The translations under genes were made by a program, and so were the position numbers. A DNA stretch of 64,000 nt from JBGSYN01 sp041750975. Its GTDB lineage: Bacteria > Pseudomonadota > Alphaproteobacteria > Geminicoccales > Geminicoccaceae. The DNA lies in the NCBI GenBank assembly GCA_041750975.1, contig JBGSYN010000256.1, forward strand, positions 16,010 to 80,009, given 5' to 3'. The notes under the pieces are model-generated. The model made no database searches, was not told the origin of the DNA, and saw only the letters and a program-made list of their open reading frames with translations. Below are positions 44,112-51,953 of this stretch, one piece after another. Within the stretch, counting starts at the first letter, position 1; each line of letters begins with the position of its first letter.

Positions 44112-44549
44112 GTGCCCGTAACCCCGGTCCAGGGAGATAGTGTCGATCCCGTCGCAACCTATAAACACTATTTGCGCACACTCATCGACCGACGACCATC
44201 CGGCACGCGCCAGCGCGTCGCCGAGGCATTCGGAACGCATAAGAGCTTCGTCTCGCAAATCATCAATCCGAGCTATCGGGTGCCGCTGCCGGCCCAGCAT
44301 ATCCCTGCTCTCTTCAGGGTCTGCCACTTTGCGCCCGAGGAGCGGACAGCGTTCCTGGATCTCTATGCCCGGGCGCATCCATCGCAATCCGCCGCAATCG
44401 ACGAGCTTGCCGGGATCGAGCGCAATGTGGTTCGCATCGCCTTGCCGGACTTTGCCGACCCCGAGCTTGGCCACGATGTCGAAACCATGATCAAGGATTT
44501 TGCGACGCGGATAATCAAGCTCGCCCAGAGGCACGAAACCACATCCTGA
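44112..44549 (+). CDS. helix-turn-helix protein in the dha operon (function unknown)
   Basis: 145 residues from GTG 44112. The segment TRQRVAEAFGTHKSFVSQII (residues about 32-51) is a Cro/XRE-like helix-turn-helix, followed by a conserved-looking helical region (PALFRVCHFAPEERTAFLDL). Nothing resembles DhaR, DhaQ or GlpR. Located between enzyme I and dhaK, it is the likeliest local regulator, perhaps of the promoter with direct repeats at 35484. Could also be a kinase-complex accessory. Confidence 0.7.
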   Translation: MPVTPVQGDSVDPVATYKHYLRTLIDRRPSGTRQRVAEAFGTHKSFVSQIINPSYRVPLPAQHIPALFRVCHFAPEERTAFLDLYARAHPSQSAAIDELAGIERNVVRIALPDFADPELGHDVETMIKDFATRIIKLAQRHETTS

Positions 44550-44565
44550 TCGAAGGGAGGTTGTC

Positions 44566-45558
44566 ATGAAGAAACTGATCAACGCCACGGACGATGTCCT
44601 CGGCGAAAGTCTGCGCGGGTTTGGCGCCGTGCACGCCGATCTCGTCGAAGTCCGGCTCGAACCCAAGCTCGTGTTCCGTAGAGGGGGAGCCACGAAGGGC
44701 AAGGTCGCCCTGATCTCCGGCGGCGGCTCAGGCCACGAACCGATGCATGCGGGCTTTGTCGGCAAGGGCATGCTCGATGCGGCCTGCCCCGGTGAGGTGT
44801 TCACCTCGCCGACGCCCGATCAGATGATGGCGGCAGCCGAGGCGGTCGACGGTGGCGCCGGCGTGCTTTGGATCGTCAAGAACTATGCAGGCGACGTCAT
44901 GAATTTCGAGATGACGGCCGACATGATCGAGGGAGCGAGCGAAACCGTTCTGACCGATGACGATGTCGCCGTCGAAAGCTCGCTGCACAGCCAGGGCCGG
45001 CGCGGCGTTGCCGGCACCGTCGTAGTCGAGAAAATGGTCGGGGCCGCCGCCGAACGCGGGATGGATCTCGCCGGCTGCAAGGCGCTGGGCGACCGCATCA
45101 ACCGCGGCGCCGGGTCGATGGGCGTGGCGCTGACCAGCTGCACCGTTCCAGCCGCCGGCAAACCCACCTTCGAGATCGGCGCGGACGAACTCGAGCTCGG
45201 CGTCGGCATCCATGGCGAGCCGGGCCGCGAACGCATTGCCATAAAGCCAGCCGATGAAATCGCCGGGCAGATGATTTCGGCGATCATGGAAGCGATCGAG
45301 CCCAGGCACGGTGAGGACGTGCTCCTGTTCGTCAACGGCATGGGCGGCACGCCGCTCATGGAACTCTATCTGATGTACGATGCCGCAGCTCGCCACTGCG
45401 CCGACCGAAATCTGACGGTTGCGCGTTCGCTGGTGGGCAATTATTGCACATCGCTCGAGATGGCCGGCTGCTCGATCACCCTGATCAAGCTCGACGATGA
45501 GCTTAAATCGCTGTGGGATGCACCGGTCCACACGGCAGCCCTGCGGTGGGGCGCCTGA
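44566..45558 (+). CDS. dhaK: dihydroxyacetone kinase substrate-binding subunit DhaK
   Basis: 330 residues. DhaK binds dihydroxyacetone covalently as a hemiaminal to a His: here His216 in LGVGIHGEPGRER. The phosphate/substrate loop is ISGGGSGHEPMHAGFVGKGM, and IVKNYAGDVMNFEMT and SLVGNYCTSLEMAGCSITL are also conserved. Product: dihydroxyacetone phosphate for glycolysis. GGGAGG lies 7 bases upstream. Separated from dhaL by four genes, unlike the usual dhaKLM order. Confidence 0.95.
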   Translation: MKKLINATDDVLGESLRGFGAVHADLVEVRLEPKLVFRRGGATKGKVALISGGGSGHEPMHAGFVGKGMLDAACPGEVFTSPTPDQMMAAAEAVDGGAGVLWIVKNYAGDVMNFEMTADMIEGASETVLTDDDVAVESSLHSQGRRGVAGTVVVEKMVGAAAERGMDLAGCKALGDRINRGAGSMGVALTSCTVPAAGKPTFEIGADELELGVGIHGEPGRERIAIKPADEIAGQMISAIMEAIEPRHGEDVLLFVNGMGGTPLMELYLMYDAAARHCADRNLTVARSLVGNYCTSLEMAGCSITLIKLDDELKSLWDAPVHTAALRWGA

Positions 45559-45600
45559 TTCGACACGCAATAAAGCCCTGGGGCCCGAGGAGAATGCTCG

Positions 45601-46758
45601 TTGTCTGACCGAAAGCCGACTGCCAAACTGTTCGAACCCCTGACCATCCGAGGTGTGACCACGCGCAATCGGGTGGTGATTTCGCCGATGTGCCAATATT
45701 CGGCCAAGGACGGTTTTCCGAGTGACTGGCATCTCGTACACCTCGGCAGATTTGCGACGGGCGGGGCCGGGATCGTCTTCACCGAGGCGACGGGCGTCGA
45801 GGCGCGTGGCCGCATTACCCCTGGCTGCACCGGCCTATGGGACGACACTCAGATCGAGGCCCATGCCCGTATCGCCGCCTTTCACAAGGCCCATGGTGTC
45901 GTACCCGGCATTCAGCTTGCACATGCCGGACGGAAAGCCAGTGCGCAGCGTCCCTGGCACGGCAATGGCCCCCTGACCAAAGCGGACATAGCCAATGGCG
46001 ATGTGCCCTGGGAGGTCGTCGGGCCGACCACATTGCCGGTTGCCGAAGGCTGGCCGGTGCCGCACGCCCTCTCATTTGAGGAGGTCGGTGGCCTGGTTGA
46101 AGCATTCGCCGCCGCCGCCAGAAGAGCGCTCGAGGCGGGCTATGAGATCGTCGAGATCCATGGTGCGCACGGCTATCTGATCCAAAGCTTCCTCTCGCCG
46201 ATCGCCAATCAGCGCAATGACGCCTATGGCGGCAACCTCGCCGGCCGCATGCGCTTTGCCCTCGAGGTCACGGAAGCCGTCCGCTCCGCCTGGCCCGAGG
46301 ACAAACCTTTGTTCTTCCGGGCCTCTTCGGTGGATGGCGTGCCGGGCGGCTGGGAGATCGAGGATACAATTGCATTGGCGCGCGAACTCAAGCTGCGGGG
46401 CGTCGATGTCATCGATTGCTCATCCGGCGGCATCAGGGGTCCGGTGGCCGCAGCCAACGTTAAGCGCCAGGCTGGCTTCCAGGTCGGCTATGCCGAGGCG
46501 GTGCGGCGTGAAGCCGGCATCATGACCCAGGCCGTGGGCCTGATCACGCATCCCCGCCAGGCCGAAGCGATCCTCGATGGCGGACGGGCCGATCTTATCG
46601 CCATCGCTCGCGAAGCCCTTGCCGATCCAAGTTGGGCGCATCATGCAGCGGCAGCCCTTGATGCCGATCCCGATTTCGAGTCGTGGCCGGAGCAATATGG
46701 CTGGTGGCTGGTCCGGCGCGCCGCGACCTCCGAATTTTATCGCGACGAGGCCGCCTGA
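45601..46758 (+). CDS. NADH:flavin oxidoreductase / old yellow enzyme, YqjM-like
   Basis: 385-residue FMN beta-barrel ene-reductase from TTG 45601, preceded by GAGGAG. Motifs: LFEPLTIRGVTTRNRVVISP, MCQYSAKDGFPSDWHLVHLG (the Cys typical of the YqjM class), IQLAHAGRKAS, EIHGAHGYLIQSFLSPIAN, and ADLIAIAREALADPSWAHH. Such enzymes reduce alkenes of enones. Its link to dihydroxyacetone metabolism is not obvious; it may act on reactive carbonyls such as methylglyoxal-derived products, which is speculation. Last gene of the long operon, 42 bases after dhaK. Confidence 0.92.
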   Translation: MSDRKPTAKLFEPLTIRGVTTRNRVVISPMCQYSAKDGFPSDWHLVHLGRFATGGAGIVFTEATGVEARGRITPGCTGLWDDTQIEAHARIAAFHKAHGVVPGIQLAHAGRKASAQRPWHGNGPLTKADIANGDVPWEVVGPTTLPVAEGWPVPHALSFEEVGGLVEAFAAAARRALEAGYEIVEIHGAHGYLIQSFLSPIANQRNDAYGGNLAGRMRFALEVTEAVRSAWPEDKPLFFRASSVDGVPGGWEIEDTIALARELKLRGVDVIDCSSGGIRGPVAAANVKRQAGFQVGYAEAVRREAGIMTQAVGLITHPRQAEAILDGGRADLIAIAREALADPSWAHHAAAALDADPDFESWPEQYGWWLVRRAATSEFYRDEAA

Positions 46759-46888
46759 ATCAGGTGCGTCAGCCCGAGAAACCGTCATCTGTCAAACGCG
46801 CAGTCGTGGCGCGCGATCATGCCTTTTGGTCGATCTTTCCGCCTGCAGGTCTGGAGGTGAGCATAGGTTTTAAGGCACAAGCACTGTT

Positions 46889-46906
46889 ATAGGTCCTAAT
46901 ACCTAT
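46889..46906. promoter_or_regulatory. ATAGGT-N6-ACCTAT palindrome
   Basis: Perfect 6-bp inverted repeat with a 6-base spacer in the gap after the oxidoreductase gene, with an extra ATAGGT half-site at 46863-46868. Looks like a dimer operator; regulator unknown. Confidence 0.45.
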
Positions 46907-46946
46907 CGTTGTCAAGATTAAAATTTGCCCAATGGCCTGCGGCCAT

Positions 46947-46971
46947 GGAACCCGGCTTCTCATGAAAAGTT
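46947..46971 (+). promoter_or_regulatory. EcfG-like general stress promoter
   Basis: GGAAC (46947-46951), 16 bases, then AGTT (46968-46971), resembling the alphaproteobacterial EcfG sigma consensus GGAAC-N16/17-cGTT. It is 35 bases upstream of the start of the stress-type membrane operon. A palindrome ATGGCC-TGC-GGCCAT lies immediately before it (46932-46946). Confidence 0.55.
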
Positions 46972-47005
46972 AAGGCTGCGATCAACGCAATATGAGGAGG
47001 GGACC

Positions 47006-47578
47006 ATGTCTGACCCTTACAAGGGCGCAGGACCCGAAGATACGACTGCCGATAAGACTCAAGACCACGCACGGCGAGCGGCCGAAGACCTCGGACACAA
47101 AGCCCGCGATGCCGGAAATGACATAGCGAATGAGGCGCGACATCAGGCGCGCTCGGCTGCAGAAGCAGGGACGAACGCGGCTGCCGGCCGTCTCGATACC
47201 ATCGCCCAGGCGCTCAAAGCATCCGCTGGAGAGCTTCGCGGTAAAGAGAACTGGCTTGCGGATGCGGTCGAAACCGCGGCCGTCGAGTTGCGGGGTGCCT
47301 CGAGCCATCTGCATGACCGGGGCATCGAAGGTATAAGCGGCGATCTGACCGCATTCGCAAGGCGCAATCCGGCGGCATTCCTCGGCACGACGATGCTTCT
47401 GGGATTCGCCTTCAGCCGCTTCGCCAAAGCCTCGGAAACTCGCCATATGGGCTCTGGACCCGCACCGTCTCCCGCCTACACGCCACCCGTCAGTGATACC
47501 GTGACCAGCCGTGGTCCCGGCGCTGCTGACTACACGCCGCAACCGTCTGCCAGCGCAAACTTCGGGGGCATCAAATGA
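47006..47578 (+). CDS. stress-type membrane-associated protein, unknown function
   Basis: 190 residues from ATG 47006, set by GAGGAGGGG. The first half is a charged, Ala-rich helix with apolipoprotein/LEA-like character (DHARRAAEDLGHKARDAGND, ARHQARSAAEAGTNAAAGRL). One short hydrophobic segment (NPAAFLGTTMLLGFAFSRFA, about residues 115-134) follows, then a Pro-rich tail. Such proteins occur with DUF3618 and holin-X partners in alphaproteobacterial stress operons. Overlaps the next gene by four bases. Confidence 0.75.
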   Translation: MSDPYKGAGPEDTTADKTQDHARRAAEDLGHKARDAGNDIANEARHQARSAAEAGTNAAAGRLDTIAQALKASAGELRGKENWLADAVETAAVELRGASSHLHDRGIEGISGDLTAFARRNPAAFLGTTMLLGFAFSRFAKASETRHMGSGPAPSPAYTPPVSDTVTSRGPGAADYTPQPSASANFGGIK

Positions 47579-48015
47579 ATACCACAACTCAGGATATCCG
47601 GACCGACCGGGAGCATGTTGAGCATACCACTGACCCCCGTTCCGTGCCGGATTTGTTGCGTGATCTCGTCAACCAGATCAGCAATCTGGTTCGCAGCGAG
47701 ATCAGACTCGCCCAGGCGGAAGTCGGCGAGAAGACGAGCCAGCTCAGCACGGGGCTGATCTCCATCGCGAGCGGCTTCATCTTGGGATTGGCGGCTCTCA
47801 TCATTCTACTCGACGCCGTGGTTTACGGCCTGTCGCAGTCGATGCCCATTTGGCTCGCCGCCGTCATTACCGGCGGTGTCGTTGCCGTTATCGGGCTAGC
47901 CCTGGTGATGAAAGGAAAGTCGGATCTCAAAGCCAAAAATCTGATGCCCGAACGCACCGTGCGCAGCGTGCAGGACGACGCTAAATTTGCTCAAGACCAG
48001 ACGCGGAAGGGATAA
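47575..48015 (+). CDS. phage-holin-like (holin superfamily III/holin-X) membrane protein
   Basis: 146 residues. Polar amphipathic N-terminus (SVPDLLRDLVNQISNLVRSE, IRLAQAEVGEK), then two membrane helices (ISIASGFILGLAALIILLDA and IWLAAVITGGVVAVIGLALV) joined by a short loop, and a charged tail. This is the Phage_holin_3_6 architecture; these proteins are chromosomal envelope-stress proteins, not lysis genes. Confidence 0.8.
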   Translation: MNTTTQDIRTDREHVEHTTDPRSVPDLLRDLVNQISNLVRSEIRLAQAEVGEKTSQLSTGLISIASGFILGLAALIILLDAVVYGLSQSMPIWLAAVITGGVVAVIGLALVMKGKSDLKAKNLMPERTVRSVQDDAKFAQDQTRKG

Positions 48016-48019
48016 TTTC

Positions 48020-49081
48020 ATGAGTACCTACGACAGACCTTCTGAAATCGAAGGTGAGATCCGCGCGACGCGCGGTCAAATGGACGATACCATCGACGCC
48101 CTGAAAATGAAGCTATCTCCAGGCGAATTACTCGATCAGGCGATGAATTATGTCAAAGACGGGGGCGGCGAATTCGGTCACAACTTCGCCCGTAGGGTGC
48201 AGAACAATCCCGTTCCTTTGGCCTTGATGACCGCAAGCCTCGCCTGGCTGATGATCTCCGACAGCCGTGGCGGCAATAGCACCAGAAAAGGCGATGTTTC
48301 GTACACGCCGGATGCCCCAGCTTCGACCGCCTATGGCTATCAGGCACAGGAGGATTTCGACGATCTCGATGAGAGCGACTACGATACTCTTGAGCAACAC
48401 GATCGCTTCCACTCGTCCGCCGATGAGATCAAACGGCAGTCAGAAGAAGACAACGAGGCCTATAATCGCCGGCTCTATGAGGCTCGAGCGAAAGCCTTGG
48501 GGTTGCGGCAGAATGTCGAGGAGCAGGCCAACGCCTTCAATGAACGGGTCGATCGCTCCTACCGCGACCTCTCGGAACGGGCGCGACGTGCGCGGTCCAA
48601 GATGTCTGCGCATGCCCGTCGCCAACGCGATCGCGCGAGCCGCGGTTGGCATGACGCCAGTGCCGGCGCGCAGCATCGGGCGAGGCAAGCGAGCGACCAG
48701 GCAGGGCGTTTCTATGAAGATAACCCATTGGTGGTAGGCGCTTTGGGGATCGCAGCCGGCGCCTTGCTAGGTGGTATATTGCCGTCGACACGCCGGGAGG
48801 ACGAACTCCTTGGCCGTCACGGCGACGAGTTTCGCAGCGAGGCAAGAGCCCATGCTGAGGACGTGGCAAATGCGGCGGGCGACGTTGCGGCACGCACGGT
48901 CGATACGGCTCAACGGGAAGCCGAGCGGGAAGGTTTGACGCCTGAGCATGCCGACGCATCGGCCCGAGACTATACCGAGCGCGCTCGCCGTGTTGGCGAC
49001 GCGGCGGTCGAGGCGGGACGCGATGAAGCCAAGCGCCACATGAGTTCCGACAAGGCCAAGGAAGAAAACAGGGTCGGTTGA
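48020..49081 (+). CDS. DUF3618 domain protein
   Basis: 353 residues from ATG 48020. The DUF3618 motif is at the N-terminus (IEGEIRATRGQMDDTIDALK, MKLSPGELLDQ). One hydrophobic stretch near NNPVPLALMTASLAWLMISD and another near NPLVVGALGIAAGALLGGIL suggest membrane contacts; between them lies a long charged, Arg/Ala-rich coiled region. The C-terminus is rich in Ala, Glu and Arg like LEA proteins. Likely an envelope-stress component; function unknown. Confidence 0.8.
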   Translation: MSTYDRPSEIEGEIRATRGQMDDTIDALKMKLSPGELLDQAMNYVKDGGGEFGHNFARRVQNNPVPLALMTASLAWLMISDSRGGNSTRKGDVSYTPDAPASTAYGYQAQEDFDDLDESDYDTLEQHDRFHSSADEIKRQSEEDNEAYNRRLYEARAKALGLRQNVEEQANAFNERVDRSYRDLSERARRARSKMSAHARRQRDRASRGWHDASAGAQHRARQASDQAGRFYEDNPLVVGALGIAAGALLGGILPSTRREDELLGRHGDEFRSEARAHAEDVANAAGDVAARTVDTAQREAEREGLTPEHADASARDYTERARRVGDAAVEAGRDEAKRHMSSDKAKEENRVG

Positions 49082-49084
49082 TCG

Positions 49085-50059
49085 ATGCAGGCCCATGCCG
49101 ATCCGAGACAGGAAATGCGCAAGGCGGGATCACCTCTCGCCTTGCCGCGCTCGGCTTGGAAATCCGTCGCATTGCGGACCAAGGACGAACTCGACAACGA
49201 CAATCTGACGATCGTATCGGCCGGCTGTGCGTTTTTTGCATTGTTGGCGATGTTCCCGGCACTGACCGCGCTCATCTCGGTTTATGGACTCGTGGCCGAC
49301 CCGAACGAGGTTGCCAATCAGCTTGGTGGCTTGAAGCGTGTGCTGCCGGACGAAGCCTTCGGCATCATTCAGCGGCAGGCTGAGCTGCTGGCCTCGCGTT
49401 CCGCCGCGACATTGAGCCTCAGTCTCATCGTCACCGTGCTGCTGGCGCTTTGGAGCGCCGGTAAAGTTTCGCGAGCGGTGATGGGTGCGTTGAATATCGT
49501 CTACGAGGAACGGGAGGAGCGTGGCTTCTTCAGCCTGAATGCCCGCGTCATGGGCCTGACCACTGGAGGCATTCTAGGCTTTTTGATCGGTTTGTTGACC
49601 ATTGCGGCTATTCCGGCAATCCTGAGGAATGTCGGTCTCGGCCGGGATCTCGAGCTGCTGATAAGCCTGATCCGCTGGCCTTTGCTCGCAATTTCATTGA
49701 TGGTCGCACTCGCCGTGCTCTATCGCATGGGTCCAAGCCGTAATGCGGCGAGATGGCAGTGGGTCAGCCCTGGTGCATTCATGGCGACACTGCTTTGGCT
49801 CGCGGGCTCAATCGGCTTCTCGCTCTATGTCTCCTATTTCGGCAACTATTCCCAAACTTACGGGTCATTCGGTGCTGTTATCATCCTCTTGCTCTGGTTC
49901 TATCTGAGCTTTTTCATCATTCTTCTGGGTGGCGAGCTGAATTCGGAACTCGAGGCCGAGGTTGCCGCCGATACGACCGTCGGTGCACCCGACCCACTTG
50001 GTCATCGAGGTGCCACGACGGCTGACAGGGTTGCCGGTGTTCACCCTGACAACCCCTAG
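49085..50059 (+). CDS. YihY/BrkB family inner-membrane protein
   Basis: 324 residues, about six helices. Conserved family features: LTIVSAGCAFFALLAMFPAL near the N-terminus, SRAVMGALNIVYEEREERGF, LYRMGPSRNAARWQWVSPGA, and FGAVIILLLWFYLSFFIILL with GGELNSELE at the end. Once misnamed ribonuclease BN; real role unknown, possibly transport or envelope homeostasis. Three bases after the DUF3618 gene, so same operon. Confidence 0.9.
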   Translation: MQAHADPRQEMRKAGSPLALPRSAWKSVALRTKDELDNDNLTIVSAGCAFFALLAMFPALTALISVYGLVADPNEVANQLGGLKRVLPDEAFGIIQRQAELLASRSAATLSLSLIVTVLLALWSAGKVSRAVMGALNIVYEEREERGFFSLNARVMGLTTGGILGFLIGLLTIAAIPAILRNVGLGRDLELLISLIRWPLLAISLMVALAVLYRMGPSRNAARWQWVSPGAFMATLLWLAGSIGFSLYVSYFGNYSQTYGSFGAVIILLLWFYLSFFIILLGGELNSELEAEVAADTTVGAPDPLGHRGATTADRVAGVHPDNP

Positions 50060-50096
50060 TGGCCTCTACTTCACATCATCTTACTGGAGAACGACA

Positions 50097-50171
50097 TTGT
50101 ATAGCATCTTTTGGATTATCGGCGTCATCGTCGTGATCATCGCCGTGCTTTCCTTCCTCGGGCTCGCCTGA
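50097..50171 (+). CDS. 24-residue membrane peptide
   Basis: TTG 50097 to TGA 50171 encodes MYSIFWIIGVIVVIIAVLSF plus LGLA, a single hydrophobic helix. TGGAGA lies about 7 bases upstream. Similar tiny membrane peptides occur next to stress genes in alphaproteobacteria, from memory. It is 37 bases after the YihY gene and probably part of the same transcript. Too short for routine gene callers. Confidence 0.55.
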   Translation: MYSIFWIIGVIVVIIAVLSFLGLA

Positions 50172-50243
50172 GGTCCCCCAATATTAAAGGCCCCTTCACC
50201 TGGCCTCCGACCGACAAACGCTGGGTATGTCTTGCACCCGAGG

Positions 50244-50852
50244 TCAAAGGGCTTGTACCTGCGATAAGTGATGCACCTCGTGTTTGTTCATGCCCACATC
50301 GTCATTGGCAGCTTCAAGCGGTCTTGATTCAGCCTCGGCTTTCCGATCGAGATCGGCAATAGAGCGAGGCTGGCAGGACTTGCCCCCACTCTCGGTTTCC
50401 GGCCGCTGCAGAATGAGCTGGGCGAGACGCTCCTCAGCCACCTTACGCTCGCGGTTGAGGCCGGCGCGATAACGCCCCAAGGTCGCCAGGGATGGGTATT
50501 TCTTCTGGTTTTCGGCGCCGTCGGGTTCGTTCATGCCACCGGCCATGAGAGCCTGGTCCATCGCCTCCAATTCGAGCCGATCCAGGCGCCGCAGCTTGAT
50601 CTGTAGCATCACCAGGCTCTCGACCACCTCCAGCTCCAGCTGGTCTTGCGGCCGCAGACGCCGCGCATAGCCTGTGTAGATACCCTCGGCGAGCGCTTTT
50701 TCCTTCTCATTGAGATGCGATGTCGAGCTCATCACCCCATGACGCGCGGCATTCTGCGACGATCGGGCCCTGCCTTCAGGCGAAACGGGGCCAAGCGATT
50801 TCATACCATTGATCCGCGCTGCCCGGCGCCGCGCTTGAGACAGTTTCGACAT
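50244..50852 (-). CDS. conserved hypothetical protein
   Basis: 202 residues from ATG 50852. The N-terminus SQARRRAARINGMKSLGPVS and PEGRARSSQNAARHGV belongs to a widespread family of unknown function that carries an 'xxNGxxSxGPxTPEGKxxSxxNAxxHG' segment, seen by me mostly in proteobacteria and often in several copies per genome. The rest is helical and charged (YARRLRPQDQLELEVVESLV). No enzymatic motif. The gene is convergent with the stress operon and separated by 100 bases from the RpiR regulator upstream. Confidence 0.7.
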   Translation of the reverse strand: MSKLSQARRRAARINGMKSLGPVSPEGRARSSQNAARHGVMSSTSHLNEKEKALAEGIYTGYARRLRPQDQLELEVVESLVMLQIKLRRLDRLELEAMDQALMAGGMNEPDGAENQKKYPSLATLGRYRAGLNRERKVAEERLAQLILQRPETESGGKSCQPRSIADLDRKAEAESRPLEAANDDVGMNKHEVHHLSQVQAL

Positions 50853-50954
50853 TGCACGCTTCCTCAGCAGGCCCAATGATCGGCACAATACACCGAAACG
50901 CAATCCATATAAAGGACTAAAGTCTCTAGTGATGTCATCGATCCGCCTGAGGTC

Positions 50955-51839
50955 CTAGGGCATGGCTGCGATTTTCCCTCCGAGGCCGACGATCAAAGCC
51001 TGCGCCAGGCAGATCGAGGCGGCAATCGGGCGGAAATGAAGCAGATGCGAATCCTCGATCGGAAAGGAAAGGCTGGCGTGACGCGCCAACGGGCTGAGCG
51101 GCCCGTCGGTGATCGTGAGAACAGGAATACCGCGGATGTGGGCGTCGGTGACGAGTTCGACCACAGCCGGCGAATAGGGCTCGAAACTGATCGCGATGAG
51201 CAGATCGTCCGCCGTCATACCGCTCACCTGCTGAGGCACCATGCCGCCGACGAAATCGAGCAAAGTGCCGGGCCGTTCGAGACGCCAAATGCCATAGGCG
51301 AGATAGGCCGCGACCGGAAAGGCTCGCCGCTGGGCCAGCACATAACTATGACGGGCGATGGCCAGCATCGTTGTCGCCCTTTCCAGATCGGCCCGGTCCA
51401 GGGTTTGTACGAGCTGGCGGATCGAGGCGGTCGAGGCTTCGGCAATGGCGTCGAGCGAATTCTCGTCGATCGCATCTCCATCTCTCCGGCCACGGGCGAT
51501 CTGCTCGCGGAGGGCCGGAGCGCCTTCAACGAGACGAACCCGGAACACCTTCTGCAAATCGGAAAAGCCCCGAAACTCGAACTCCTTGGCGAAGCGGACG
51601 AGGCTCGAGGGCTGAACCTCGCACAGGCTCGCGACTTCGGTGACGGTACCGAGTGCGATACTGTTCGGATCCTTCAGTGCGGTACGCGCGATGCGTTGCA
51701 ACTGACCGCTGAGATCGTCGTAGCGGGCCTGAATCTGGCCGCGCAGGCCATCGAATGTTTGGGTGCTGGTATTCGCCAATGGCTGGTCCGACCCCTGATC
51801 GCCCAACGACCGTAAATCCCGTTCAGTTTTTATTGACAT
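50955..51839 (-). CDS. RpiR/MurR family transcriptional regulator
   Basis: 294 residues from ATG 51839. N-terminal RpiR helix-turn-helix (about 40-115: LGTVTEVASLCEVQPSSLVR and FAKEFEFRGFSDLQKVFRVR) and C-terminal SIS phosphosugar-binding domain (about 130-275: YVLAQRRAFPVAAYLAYGIW, LLIAISFEPYSPAVVELVTD, LTITDGPLSPLARHASL). Expected effector: a phosphosugar or related ligand made from the substrate of the nearby importer. Two palindromes cover its start and upstream region, suggesting autoregulation. Confidence 0.9.
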   Translation of the reverse strand: MSIKTERDLRSLGDQGSDQPLANTSTQTFDGLRGQIQARYDDLSGQLQRIARTALKDPNSIALGTVTEVASLCEVQPSSLVRFAKEFEFRGFSDLQKVFRVRLVEGAPALREQIARGRRDGDAIDENSLDAIAEASTASIRQLVQTLDRADLERATTMLAIARHSYVLAQRRAFPVAAYLAYGIWRLERPGTLLDFVGGMVPQQVSGMTADDLLIAISFEPYSPAVVELVTDAHIRGIPVLTITDGPLSPLARHASLSFPIEDSHLLHFRPIAASICLAQALIVGLGGKIAAMP

Positions 51840-51882
51840 GAAACGAATTTTCAAACAATCTCATTTTTAGAAAAAATGTTTC
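51839..51882. promoter_or_regulatory. paired GAAA-N5-TTTC operator sites upstream of the RpiR gene
   Basis: TGAAA-CGAAT-TTTCA (51839-51853) and a second GAAA-AAATG-TTTC (51870-51882) share the core GAAA-N5-TTTC. Their starts are 30 bases apart, about three helix turns. RpiR proteins bind such inverted repeats. The first overlaps the start codon of the regulator. Confidence 0.55.
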
Positions 51883-51953
51883 GATCAGGACTTTCTTGGA
51901 TCTTCATGCTGTACGCAGCCGTGTCACTTGAACCGTGGATGCCGGTGACCGGG

